Positions 16,595-24,967 of a DNA stretch of 25,326 nucleotides are shown piece by piece. The DNA comes from an uncultured Eubacteriales bacterium (GTDB lineage: Bacteria > Bacillota > Clostridia > Christensenellales > CAG-138), in NCBI GenBank assembly GCA_900547135.1, contig URFJ01000013.1, positions 1 to 25,326 of the forward strand. Reading direction: 5' to 3'. Numbering within the stretch: the stretch's first letter is position 1; every line of letters begins with the position of its first letter. The notes beneath the pieces were generated by a model that did no database searches, had not been told where the DNA came from, and saw nothing but the letters and a program-made list of their open reading frames with translations. The position numbers and the translations under genes were made by a program.

Positions 16595-16624
16595 CGATAT
16601 ACAAGCTATATCGGATTAATTCAA
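16595..16624 (-). promoter_or_regulatory. Promoter of the DUF523 gene with inverted-repeat candidate operator
   Basis: On the minus strand TTGAAT (16624-16619) and TATATC (16601-16596) are 17 bp apart. A perfect 7-bp inverted repeat, CGATATA-N5-TATATCG (16595-16601 and 16607-16613), covers the -10 and part of the spacer. Such placement fits a repressor site; no regulator gene for it is identified. Confidence 0.4.
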
Positions 16625-16663
16625 AAAGTTTTTACATATGTGTATCTTTTTCGCCTTATTCAA

Positions 16664-16685
16664 GGGCGGATGTTTAAAACCGCCC
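16664..16685 (-). terminator. Possible weak terminator after mutS2
   Basis: GGGCGG (16664-16669) and CCGCCC (16680-16685) pair around a 10-nt loop, 15 nt beyond the mutS2 stop. On the minus strand only TTGAATAAGG follows, so the T tract is poor. Confidence 0.4.
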
Positions 16686-16699
16686 CTAACCCTGCGCCC

Positions 16700-19045
16700 T
16701 TACTTTTTTAGCACAACGGCAGTTACGCCAGCGTCGCCCTCTCCATACGCGCCCTGCCTGTAGCTGTCGACAAGCCTGTGGATGCGCAGATAGTTCTGAA
16801 CGCCTGTCCTGAGCGCCCCCGTACCCTTGCCATGGATAATAGTTACCTCGTTTAACCCGTTCATAGCGGCGTTTTCAAGATAGCGGTCAACCTCAATGAG
16901 GGCTTCGTCAACCAGCATTCCCCTTATGTCGAGGGTAAGGCCTATCGGCTGTTTTTCAAGCGTTATCTTCTGCTTTACGGTATCCTTTCTCTCGGACTTT
17001 GCCATGCGGAGGTCGCTCAGCTTGACGTTTAGCTTCATTATGCCCACTTGAACCTGAATGTCGCCCTTTGCGTCGACTGAAAGCACAGTGCCCCGCTTAT
17101 CAAGGCTTACTATCAATACATCGTCGCCCGGTTTAACCGATTTTGGCGGCTCGCCTAAATCCTTTGGCTTGTTTTCCTCCACATCAAGCAGCTTGCCCTC
17201 CTGCCTGCGCATCTCATCGCGGCTATCCTGTATTATCCTGTCCGCGGCGCTTTGGTCGATGGTCTTTATTGACCGTATGTTGGCGATCAGCTTTTCCATC
17301 TCACGCCTTGTGTCCTGAACCAGCCGCTTCGCTTCCTCGCGCGCCTTTGCCTGATAGCCGCGTTTCGCGTCGTCAAGCTTTCTTCGCTCCTTCTCCGCCT
17401 CGTCCCTCAGCGCGTCAAGCTCAGCCCTAGCCTGCTCGGCAAGCCTTCTTTCCTGCTCCGCTATCCTGCGCTGCGACTCGGCGCCCGATATTACATCTTC
17501 AAAGCGTATATCCTCATTCTTAAGGAATTTCCTTGCCTTTTCAATTACAAATTCATCAAGCCCCAGCCGCTTTGATATCTCAAAGGCGTTTGATTTTCCA
17601 GGTATGCCTATGAACAGCCGGTATGTCGGGCAAAGCCTGTCTATATCAAACTCCATGGAGGCGTTTTCCATACCCCCGCGCGCAAGGGCGAATGCCTTGA
17701 TCTCGCTGTAATGCGTGGTAGCAAGGGTTACAGCGCCCCTTTCATGCAGCGATTCAAGTATGCTCATGGCCAGCGCGGCGCCCTCTACGGGGTCGGTTCC
17801 AGCTCCCAGTTCGTCCAGTAGCGCCAGCGAACCGGAATCCGCATTGTTCAGGATGTCGACAAGCCTCGTCATATGCGATGAAAACGTTGAAAGCGACTGC
17901 TCTATCGACTGCTCGTCTCCTATATCGGCGTATACATTGCTAAACACCGCAAGCTGGGTGCCCACGTCGGCCGGAACGAACATCCCCGACTGGGCCATCA
18001 GCGTAAACAGCCCTACAGTCTTGAGCGTAACGGTCTTTCCTCCGGTATTCGGTCCGGTGATAATTAGAGTTTTAAAGTCCTGCCCAAGCCATATATCTAT
18101 TGGCACCGCCGTTTCCTTAGGCAGCAGCGGATGCCTTCCGCGCACTATCCGTATGCTTCCTTCGCCGTTCATCTCAGGCCGCACTGCCCTCATATCCCTG
18201 GCAAGCGCCGCCTTGGCGAATCTGAGGTCTATTTCCCCGATTAGGATGAGCGCCTCGTAGATATCGTTCCCATATGGGGCAACCATTGCCGTAAGCTCCG
18301 TTAAAATCCGTTCCACCTCATCCCGTTCCTCGGCCATGAGCCTCTTATACGAGTTTCCTAGCTCCACTACGGCAGACGGTTCGATAAAAAGCGTTTGGCC
18401 GCTTCCCGACCTGTCATGCACAAGGCCCGGAATCTGCCGCTGGTTCTCCTGCTTTACAGGTATGACAAATCTTCCATTGCGCATAGTAATAATGGGTTCT
18501 TGCAGGTATTTCTGGTATGTCGATGATCTGATCATGCTGTTGAGCTTTTCACGAACGCGCTCGTTTACCACCTTTATCTCCCGCCTGATCCTGGATAGCG
18601 CGGGAGAGGCCCCGTCAAACATTTCGTCCTCATTGATTATGCACCTTTTTATCTCATCCTCAATGAACAGGTACGACGGCAGGTTTACCGCCATCGCTTT
18701 CAGCCTGGGCTGCGCATCCTCCTTTGTCAGCGAAGTCTTTGCAACGCGTATAGCTCTGAGGCAGGAGGCTATGCACAGCAGTTCATGCATGGACAGGCAC
18801 GCAACCGCACGGATACGTTTAAGCGCGTCGCGCATATCCGGAAAATCGTCTATCGGCGACTGGCCAAGCTTATACAGCAGCGCCTCAGCCTCCGCCGTCA
18901 GCTCCAGTTCACCATTAATCTCGTTTTTATCCCTCAACGGGCGCAGCTTTACCGCGTTTTCCCTTCCCACGCAGCATTTTGCATGCGCGCCCAGCATCAA
19001 AAGGATCTTGTCATATTCCAGTGTTTCAAGCAATCTTTTATTCAT
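16700..19045 (-). CDS. mutS2: MutS2 family ATPase/endonuclease (ribosome collision or recombination factor)
   Basis: A 781-residue protein. The core and clamp regions cover about 1-310. The ABC-type ATPase has Walker A GPNTGGKT (331-338), Walker B LALLDELGAGTDP (407-419) and a His-containing switch ATTHYSEIKAF. A long charged coiled coil (about 515-625) leads to a KOW-like beta segment and a C-terminal Smr domain (about 700-781) with LDIRG and HGKGTG. It lacks the mismatch-recognition domain of MutS1. The family suppresses recombination in some bacteria and, in Bacillus, acts on collided ribosomes (RqcU). The start ATG 19045 has AAGGAGG. It is 23 nt after the U32 gene, which fits a shared translation-related operon. 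Confidence 0.95.
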   Translation of the reverse strand: MNKRLLETLEYDKILLMLGAHAKCCVGRENAVKLRPLRDKNEINGELELTAEAEALLYKLGQSPIDDFPDMRDALKRIRAVACLSMHELLCIASCLRAIRVAKTSLTKEDAQPRLKAMAVNLPSYLFIEDEIKRCIINEDEMFDGASPALSRIRREIKVVNERVREKLNSMIRSSTYQKYLQEPIITMRNGRFVIPVKQENQRQIPGLVHDRSGSGQTLFIEPSAVVELGNSYKRLMAEERDEVERILTELTAMVAPYGNDIYEALILIGEIDLRFAKAALARDMRAVRPEMNGEGSIRIVRGRHPLLPKETAVPIDIWLGQDFKTLIITGPNTGGKTVTLKTVGLFTLMAQSGMFVPADVGTQLAVFSNVYADIGDEQSIEQSLSTFSSHMTRLVDILNNADSGSLALLDELGAGTDPVEGAALAMSILESLHERGAVTLATTHYSEIKAFALARGGMENASMEFDIDRLCPTYRLFIGIPGKSNAFEISKRLGLDEFVIEKARKFLKNEDIRFEDVISGAESQRRIAEQERRLAEQARAELDALRDEAEKERRKLDDAKRGYQAKAREEAKRLVQDTRREMEKLIANIRSIKTIDQSAADRIIQDSRDEMRRQEGKLLDVEENKPKDLGEPPKSVKPGDDVLIVSLDKRGTVLSVDAKGDIQVQVGIMKLNVKLSDLRMAKSERKDTVKQKITLEKQPIGLTLDIRGMLVDEALIEVDRYLENAAMNGLNEVTIIHGKGTGALRTGVQNYLRIHRLVDSYRQGAYGEGDAGVTAVVLKK

Positions 19046-19068
19046 TCCTGCCTCCTTGGCCGGTAAGG

Positions 19069-21162
19069 TTAAAGTACATTTCTCTGCCAGTGTCCGCGCG
19101 TAGCGCCCTGCGGCACTTCAATATTGTCGGTCTCCCCGTTTCGCGCCCTGGCGGCGTCGCTTATGACTTTTGATACAAGCCCCGGGCTTTCATCATAAAA
19201 TGAAAGGACCCACGCGCTCACTCCGCTTAATTCCATCGCCTTGTCGATAATATATGTAGGATTGCAGTTGAGCATCCTTACGATGCAGCCTCCGCTCAAC
19301 GCGGTATTTATCAGCGGAAACCGCCTTGTGTCGCCGTCCGTAACCACCCCCGCCATGCCGTTGCAACCCAAGCAGCCCTTATGCTCCTTAACAGGGCAAT
19401 GGGCAAGATGCATGAGCACAGTCCGCCCATATATGCAAATCGCTGCCGGCCGCCTTTTCAGGATATCGCGCAGCTGCGGCCTAGAGAGCTCCTGAGAAAG
19501 TGTTGAGCGGTCCACACCCATCCTTTCCATCAATCCCAATGAGCTTAAATTGAACAGGTTCATACCAGCTCCAGCCATACAAAAACCGGCTTTTTGGGCC
19601 ATATCAAGCTGGCCTAAGTTGTTTATCTCAATCCCATCAAGCTTTTCTTTATCGATAAGCCCTTTGATTCCTTTATAATCTCTTTCATTCAGCGTTACCG
19701 CGGGCATCGCCAGCAGGAGTTTCTTGCCCTTTTCCCTGATAAACTGCAGCTTCTCTATAATCTGTATCCCATATTTATTGGGATCAATTATTATCTCATC
19801 GGCTCCGGCCCTATCCGCCGCTTCCGCCTGATCCACATTTATTATCCTGGCCGTGATCTTAGGCGGCAAATCATGCGTATTTACCCCGCCATATTCGGGG
19901 AAGGATATTGACGGCGCTTTTCCTTTAAAGCATAGCGGCTTTTTGAGCAGCTCACAGGCCTCCCGCCTCATGGCGTTTAGTTCGGACGCGGGCAGGAATG
20001 CGCTTTCATCCATATCCACTATAATGGATTCGGCATAAAACGGCGTTCCCCCCAGCCTGTCCAACTGCTGGATATATGCCTCTCGCTTTCTTGGAGAAAT
20101 AGCGGTCTGAACGGGTTTCCCAATCACATGCGCCGACGCTTTGGCCCCAACGTCAACCATAAGGTCTGCAGGTTTACCTATGCGCATTGACAACCGCATG
20201 GACACTACAGTCCTTTTCCGCTCTCCCGAACAGGTGGATTTTACTCTGTTAAGCAATGCATTCCCAGGCTCGGCAGAGTTTTTCGCTCCGGTTATAACCC
20301 CGTCTCCGTAATAATAGCCCGTGGTATGCCCCCGGCTGAATATTCCCTCAACGTCCTTTAAAAGATCAATCAGTTCCTCTTTTGGGCCTCCATCAACAGC
20401 AGCCCTGTATGCCCGCGTTACGGACGCAACATACTCAGGCCGCTTCATCCTGCCCTCCAGCTTTATACAGCTTACCCCCGCTTCAATCAGCTCCTTAACC
20501 CGCATAAGCATGCACAGGTCCGCGGGGCTGAGACAACAGTCGGATTTTTGCGGATATCCCGCAACCGACGCTGGTTTTCGGCAGGGCTGGGCACACATGC
20601 CCCTGTTGCCGCTGCGCTCTCCAGCCATTGAGGAATAGAGGCAGCCCCCTGAAAAGCTCATGCAAAGCGCTCCATGGGCAAAGGTTTCTATCTCCACCCC
20701 TGTTTTAGCTTTGCTTAGCCTGCGCAGCCCATCCAGGCTTACTTCCCGTGAGATTACCGCCCGCCGCAATCCCAGCCTGCGGCACGCCATAAGCCCGTCT
20801 TCAGTATGCACGCCCATCTGCGTGCTCGCATGAAGCTCCATCTCCGGAATACATCTATTAAGCTCTGAAATTAGGCCCATGTCCTGTACGATCAGCGCAT
20901 CAGCGCCGATGCTGTATAAAAACTCGGCATATCTCAGGGCGCTTTCCATCTCGCGGTCAAACAACAGCGTATTCATCGTAACATATACGCGCGCGCTCCT
21001 GATATGGCAGTAATCTATGGCGCGTTCCAGTTCGGAGTTGTCGAAGTTTTTTGCGTTCCTCCTTGCGTTGAACATGGTTCCGCCCATGTAAACGGCGTCA
21101 GCGCCGTTTTGAACGGCGGCGACCATGCTTTCATAACTTCCGGCTGGCGACAACAGCTCCAT
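19069..21162 (-). CDS. Peptidase U32 family protein (RlhA-like)
   Basis: A 697-residue protein. The N-terminal TIM-barrel-like part starts MELLSPAGS and contains HASTQMG and the U32 cysteine cluster Cys167, Cys174, Cys190, Cys194 in FAHGALCMSFSGGC and GMCAQPC, followed by KLEGRMKRPEYV. The C-terminal part (about 440-697) repeats the LxxAxxxxGADEIIID style and has another Cys cluster (CPVKEHKGCLGC). Characterised relatives (RlhA, TrhP, UbiU/V) are Fe-S proteins that hydroxylate rRNA, tRNA or quinones rather than proteases; the length is closest to RlhA-type proteins. The target here is not proven. It starts 5 nt after the preceding gene and ends 23 nt before mutS2. Confidence 0.85.
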   Translation of the reverse strand: MELLSPAGSYESMVAAVQNGADAVYMGGTMFNARRNAKNFDNSELERAIDYCHIRSARVYVTMNTLLFDREMESALRYAEFLYSIGADALIVQDMGLISELNRCIPEMELHASTQMGVHTEDGLMACRRLGLRRAVISREVSLDGLRRLSKAKTGVEIETFAHGALCMSFSGGCLYSSMAGERSGNRGMCAQPCRKPASVAGYPQKSDCCLSPADLCMLMRVKELIEAGVSCIKLEGRMKRPEYVASVTRAYRAAVDGGPKEELIDLLKDVEGIFSRGHTTGYYYGDGVITGAKNSAEPGNALLNRVKSTCSGERKRTVVSMRLSMRIGKPADLMVDVGAKASAHVIGKPVQTAISPRKREAYIQQLDRLGGTPFYAESIIVDMDESAFLPASELNAMRREACELLKKPLCFKGKAPSISFPEYGGVNTHDLPPKITARIINVDQAEAADRAGADEIIIDPNKYGIQIIEKLQFIREKGKKLLLAMPAVTLNERDYKGIKGLIDKEKLDGIEINNLGQLDMAQKAGFCMAGAGMNLFNLSSLGLMERMGVDRSTLSQELSRPQLRDILKRRPAAICIYGRTVLMHLAHCPVKEHKGCLGCNGMAGVVTDGDTRRFPLINTALSGGCIVRMLNCNPTYIIDKAMELSGVSAWVLSFYDESPGLVSKVISDAARARNGETDNIEVPQGATRGHWQRNVL

Positions 21163-21167
21163 TATAC

Positions 21168-22022
21168 TTATCCTTCCGAGTCCTCAAGCGTGAAAAGCCC
21201 ATGTCTTTCAATCATGCTATCAAGCTCCCCGCTTTCCATCATGTCATATAGCATCATGTCGGCAATTTGCACAAGCGCCGGAGAGTCCGTGCTGCTTGCG
21301 ATTGCGTAGTTTACCGTTCCAAGCATTGTACCCTGTATATTAAGGTGGTGCTCCTCCCTGTATTTTATATAGTGGGTTCCCGTAAGGGATATCCCGTCCA
21401 CCACACCTTTGTCAAGGGCGGCAAGCATATCCGGATACGATGCAAAGACGCTTTTGGAGATCCCTTTGTCGGGATTGGCGTCGGCATATGACTTGAGGGC
21501 TGTTTCGCCCGGCGTTCCCTTTACATAACCAATGGATATGCCGTCGATCGATAAGCTCTCCTCTCCGGCCTTTATAGCAAGCCATACCGGATCAACATAG
21601 TATGTTCCCGAATAGACGCAGCTTGAATATCCTCCCTGTCTCATCATGCATATGGCCACGTCGATTGAACCGTCGTCCAGCTTGGCCGTTACCGTTTTGG
21701 CTGTTACCGGAACCAGTTCGATGGCGGAAGAAAGGTCCCAGCCCGGCAATATGTAGGATACAAGCCCATTGGCCAGTTCGACCTCAAGGCCCTCCCCCTC
21801 AAAACCCAGGCCCGGCATATCGGTACGCACCCCTACCCTTAATACGCCGCGATTCTCTATAGATTTTATTTCTGCGGTTTCAAGAAGCATGGGCTCGGGG
21901 TTAAAAACCAAAACGGCCAGCGCTATCGCCGCCAAAACCACAGCGCACCAGACAACGATCTTTGCCCGCCGTTTGCCCTTGTCCCCCTTAAAAAAATACG
22001 GTATGCGCCGTTTTAACATCAT
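21168..22022 (-). CDS. Family 3 solute-binding-like protein with N-terminal membrane anchor
   Basis: A 284-residue protein. A basic N-terminus (LKRRIPYFFKGDKGKRRAK) is followed by one hydrophobic helix (about residues 20-40), without a lipobox Cys, then a periplasmic-binding-protein fold: GVLRVGVRTDMPGLGFEG..., LDDGSIDVAICMM, and the second lobe with ISIGYVKGTPGE and ALDKGVVDGISLTG. It resembles amino-acid-binding components, but no permease or ATPase gene is near. Start choice: ATG 22022 has GAGGT 8 nt upstream; the in-frame ATG at 22037 (five codons longer) has none. It is first in an operon with the U32 protein and mutS2. A stand-alone sensor role is possible. Confidence 0.75.
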   Translation of the reverse strand: MMLKRRIPYFFKGDKGKRRAKIVVWCAVVLAAIALAVLVFNPEPMLLETAEIKSIENRGVLRVGVRTDMPGLGFEGEGLEVELANGLVSYILPGWDLSSAIELVPVTAKTVTAKLDDGSIDVAICMMRQGGYSSCVYSGTYYVDPVWLAIKAGEESLSIDGISIGYVKGTPGETALKSYADANPDKGISKSVFASYPDMLAALDKGVVDGISLTGTHYIKYREEHHLNIQGTMLGTVNYAIASSTDSPALVQIADMMLYDMMESGELDSMIERHGLFTLEDSEG

Positions 22023-22107
22023 GAATGTATACCTCATAGGCAGGGCAAACGCATACTCTTCAAAGTCACGTTTACGCCCCTATAACCCTGAATTATTCTA
22101 ATGCTTC

Positions 22108-22136
22108 ATTATATCAGCAGCATGGCTCATTGACAA
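22108..22136 (-). promoter_or_regulatory. Promoter of the solute-binding protein-U32-mutS2 operon
   Basis: On the minus strand TTGTCA (22136-22131) and a perfect TATAAT (22113-22108) are 17 bp apart, about 86 bp before the chosen start at 22022. The -35 shares five bases with the -35 of the divergent alaS promoter. Confidence 0.75.
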
Positions 22137-22159
22137 GGAGCGCGGCGCTAAGGTATAAT
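22130..22159 (+). promoter_or_regulatory. Promoter of alaS
   Basis: TTGACA (22130-22135) and TATAAT (22154-22159) are both perfect, with an 18-bp spacer. The predicted leader before ATG 22199 is only about 33 nt, too short for a T-box. The Shine-Dalgarno is GAGGT at 22184-22188. Confidence 0.8.
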
Positions 22160-22198
22160 TTTTCGGATTGACAGATATATAAAGAGGTATTATACGGC

Positions 22199-23992
22199 AT
22201 GAAAAAGCTAACGTCCAATGAGCTGCGAGAGCTTTATCTCGAGTTTTTCCGGCAAAAGGGGCATGCGATTATCCCCTCGTCGTCGCTTATACCGGAGAAT
22301 GACCCCTCCGTTTTGTTTACTACGGCCGGCATGCATCCGCTTGTGCCATATCTTCTCGGCGAGAAGCACCCCGCGGGAACCAGGCTGGCAGACGTTCAAA
22401 AATGTATCAGAACCGGAGATATCGATGAGGTTGGCGATACATCGCACCTCACGTTCTTTGAAATGTTAGGAAACTGGTCGCTTGGCGATTATTTCAAGCA
22501 TGACGCAATAGCTTGGTCCTGGGAATTCCTAACCGATGAAAAATGGCTGGGAATTGATAAGGACAAGCTCTATTTCACATGCTTCAGAGGCGATGAAAAC
22601 GCACCGAAGGATACTGAGGCATATGACCGGTGGATCGACATGGGTGTTGACCCTTCCCACATATTCTATCTGGATAAAAAGCATAACTGGTGGGGGCCGG
22701 CTGGCGTAACCGGGCCATGCGGGCCGGATACCGAGATGTTTTACGACACGGGAAAGCCCCCCTGCTCAGAGGAATGCGACCCGTCGTGTTCCTGCGGCAA
22801 GTATCTTGAAATATGGAATAACGTGTTTATGCAGTACAATAAAACTGCGGACGGCGCCTTTGAGCCGCTTGACAAGAAAAATGTGGACACTGGCATGGGA
22901 CTTGAACGCGTAGTATGCGTTCTCCAGGGAGTGAGCAGCGTGTACGATACAGATCTGTTTTCGGACATTATCAAGCGCATATCCGAAATAAGCGGCGCTG
23001 TTTACGGGGATTCCGCGCAAACCACAAGAGCGTTCAGAATCGTTGCCGACCACGTACGCTCCGCGGCGTTTATGATAGGCGACCAGCGCGGAGTGTCCCC
23101 GTCAAACGTAGATCAGGGCTATATACTTCGCAGGCTGATCAGACGGGCGCTTAGGTTTGCGATGAAGCTTGGCATGCCGGACAGGTCGCTTTCAGTGGTA
23201 GCAAAGGCCGTCGTAGAACAGTTCGGCGGGCTTTATCCTGAGTTAAACGCAAATGAGCAGCGCATAATCAGCGAACTCGATATGGAGGAGGAGCGCTTTA
23301 AGCGCACGCTGAATAACGGCATGCGCGAATTCGACCGCATTAAGGACAGGTTTGCCGACGGGGTTATAGACGGAAAGAGCGCTTTCAGGCTATATGATAC
23401 GTTCGGATTCCCGATTGAGTTTACACAGGAGATGGCGCGTGAAAACAGCCTTTTGGTTGATACAGCGGGCTTTAACGCTGCCTTTGAGGAGCATCAGAAG
23501 AAGTCGCAGGCGGGAGCGGAACAGCGCTTTAAAGGCGGCCTTGCCGACGCCTCTGAACAGACTGCCAGGCTGCACACGGCCACGCACCTTTTGCAGGCGG
23601 CGCTGAGAAAGGTGCTTGATGAAAGCGTATCGCAGAAGGGCTCAAACATTACAGCGGAACGCCTCAGGTTCGATTTCTCATTCCCGCGCAAGGTAACGCG
23701 CGAGGAATTGAATGCTGTCGAGGCGCTGGTTAACGAATACATCCAAGCGGATTATCCCATAGCGTGCGTCGAGATGAGCGTGGACGATGCAAAGGCCCAA
23801 GGGGCGATCGGCCTGTTTGAGAGCAAGTATGACTCCAGGGTAAAGGTATATACCATGGGCGATGCGAGCAAGGAGATCTGTGGCGGTCCCCATGCGTCGC
23901 GGACTGGAGAGCTGGGACGTTTCAAGATAAGCAAGGAGGAGGCCTCAAGCGCCGGCGTCAGGCGGATTAAGGCCGTACTTATCGAAGATTAA
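22199..23992 (+). CDS. alaS: Alanyl-tRNA synthetase, short form
   Basis: A 597-residue enzyme charging tRNA-Ala. The class II catalytic core is present: GHAIIPSSSLIPENDPSVLFT, the DTSHLTFFEMLGNWSLGDYF region (80-99), GPCGPDTEM (172-180) and motif 3 VDTGMGLERV (229-238). The tRNA-recognition helices follow, then the editing core HTATH (His459, His463) and CGGPH (Cys561, His565), so editing metal ligands are kept. The protein stops right after GVRRIKAVLIED, thus lacking the C-Ala domain. It also lacks the beta-barrel segment with FYAESGGQ that normally precedes the HxxxH motif; here KGGLADASEQTARLHTATH runs straight on. Full-length bacterial AlaRS is about 870 residues. The clean ends suggest a natural short type, not damage. 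Confidence 0.93.
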   Translation: MKKLTSNELRELYLEFFRQKGHAIIPSSSLIPENDPSVLFTTAGMHPLVPYLLGEKHPAGTRLADVQKCIRTGDIDEVGDTSHLTFFEMLGNWSLGDYFKHDAIAWSWEFLTDEKWLGIDKDKLYFTCFRGDENAPKDTEAYDRWIDMGVDPSHIFYLDKKHNWWGPAGVTGPCGPDTEMFYDTGKPPCSEECDPSCSCGKYLEIWNNVFMQYNKTADGAFEPLDKKNVDTGMGLERVVCVLQGVSSVYDTDLFSDIIKRISEISGAVYGDSAQTTRAFRIVADHVRSAAFMIGDQRGVSPSNVDQGYILRRLIRRALRFAMKLGMPDRSLSVVAKAVVEQFGGLYPELNANEQRIISELDMEEERFKRTLNNGMREFDRIKDRFADGVIDGKSAFRLYDTFGFPIEFTQEMARENSLLVDTAGFNAAFEEHQKKSQAGAEQRFKGGLADASEQTARLHTATHLLQAALRKVLDESVSQKGSNITAERLRFDFSFPRKVTREELNAVEALVNEYIQADYPIACVEMSVDDAKAQGAIGLFESKYDSRVKVYTMGDASKEICGGPHASRTGELGRFKISKEEASSAGVRRIKAVLIED

Positions 23993-23997
23993 GGGCT

Positions 23998-24040
23998 ACG
24001 GGCCGTTCATTAAGCGTTTGTGTTTAAAGCGGCGGCCCGT
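23998..24040 (+). other. Hairpin between alaS and the downstream gene
   Basis: ACGGGCC (23998-24004) pairs with GGCCCGT (24034-24040) around a 29-nt loop; CATTATTCGTTT follows. It may be a weak terminator or attenuator just ahead of the next Shine-Dalgarno (24051-24057), letting only part of alaS transcription continue. Confidence 0.35.
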
Positions 24041-24062
24041 CATTATTCGTTTGGAGGCTTTT

Positions 24063-24803
24063 ATGAATCTTCCGTGTTCATGGCTTGAGTACGACTGGCA
24101 AATTGAGCGTCAGGCTGCGGTGTTTGGAGTGGATACAGGATTGTATAAGGACGCCCCGACGCCTGCTCGGGAAATTTTGTTTTATGTCCACTGCATGTCT
24201 TCGGATAAAAAACATCCCGAGATGAACGAAAGGTTGATAAAGCGAAGCGATTCCGTGATAAGGCGTAAGGTTGAAAAGCTTTCGTTTACTCTTGCGGGGA
24301 TGATAAGAACCGCTGATCAGCTTCAATATTATTATTATGGCTCGTCGCTTGAACAGCTGGACATTCTTGAATCGTGCATAGGAACCGATAAAAAGCTTAT
24401 AATACGCTGCGGTGGTCAGCCTGAGCCTGAATGGCAGACATATTTTAAGCTATTATACCCTGACAGGGCCAAGCTACAAACCATTGAAAACAGAAAGACC
24501 ATTGCGCTGCTTAAAAAACACGGGGACATCATAGTCCCTGCCAGAAGGATAAACCTTCACGTGTTTTTTCCTACGGAACCGCTGCGCATTGCGTTTGAGG
24601 AGCATGCCCGCCTGGTCGGTTTTGCCGTAGGAACTGCGGAATTTGATGATGAAAGCGAACTGCCCTACGGCGTAGTGCTGCATAAGATATCATCCCTGGA
24701 CAAGCGGGATATAGACGCTTTGACAATCAGAGCGATACGCACCGCGGAAAAATATAGCGGGGCGCTTGTTTATTGGGACTGTGCCATAGCGGCCCGGATG
24801 TGA
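24063..24803 (+). CDS. DUF695/RraB-like protein
   Basis: A 246-residue soluble protein with two apparent parts. Residues about 1-135 look like DUF695 (SWLEYDWQIERQAAVFGVD ... EPEWQTYFKLLYPD). Residues about 145-243 look like the RraB fold: KKHGDIIVPARRINLHVFF, then EEHARLVGFAV, and a C-terminal EKYSGALVYWDC where RraB has its YDGW ending. In E. coli RraB inhibits RNase E; whether this protein touches an RNase is unknown. ATG 24063 is chosen over the longer in-frame start at 24018 because TTGGAGG lies just upstream. It follows alaS by 70 nt and ends with a strong hairpin. Confidence 0.7.
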   Translation: MNLPCSWLEYDWQIERQAAVFGVDTGLYKDAPTPAREILFYVHCMSSDKKHPEMNERLIKRSDSVIRRKVEKLSFTLAGMIRTADQLQYYYYGSSLEQLDILESCIGTDKKLIIRCGGQPEPEWQTYFKLLYPDRAKLQTIENRKTIALLKKHGDIIVPARRINLHVFFPTEPLRIAFEEHARLVGFAVGTAEFDDESELPYGVVLHKISSLDKRDIDALTIRAIRTAEKYSGALVYWDCAIAARM

Positions 24804-24829
24804 AACCGGCCTGAAATATCAGGCCGGTT
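24804..24829 (+). terminator. Terminator after the DUF695/RraB-like gene
   Basis: AACCGGCCTG (24804-24813) pairs perfectly over 10 bp with CAGGCCGGTT (24820-24829), loop AAATAT, directly after the stop codon. The tail ATATAATAAAA is A/T rich rather than a pure T run. The remaining gap to 24967 is A/T rich and shows nothing else clear. Confidence 0.7.
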
Positions 24830-24967
24830 ATATAATAAAAGCTAATATATGCCGTCGATTGCTCCATATTATGCACCGTTTTCATAGCGTTAAGCGCTTT
24901 TATAGTATAGGTTTATAAAAAGCACATTTCTCACGTTTTAAGAAGTTTCCTTAAGGGTTGGGAAGCT

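Noticed and set aside
18336..19103. A 255-codon + strand open frame opposite mutS2
   Set aside because: Lies fully antisense to a well-supported gene, very Ser-rich as typical of an antisense shadow, no Shine-Dalgarno.
22160..22198. Possible T-box leader for alaS
   Set aside because: The leader after the promoter is under 45 nt, with no specifier stem or T-box sequence.
23998..24040. alaS hairpin as a strong terminator
   Set aside because: Only 7 bp of stem, a 29-nt loop and no T run, so it is listed only as a hairpin.
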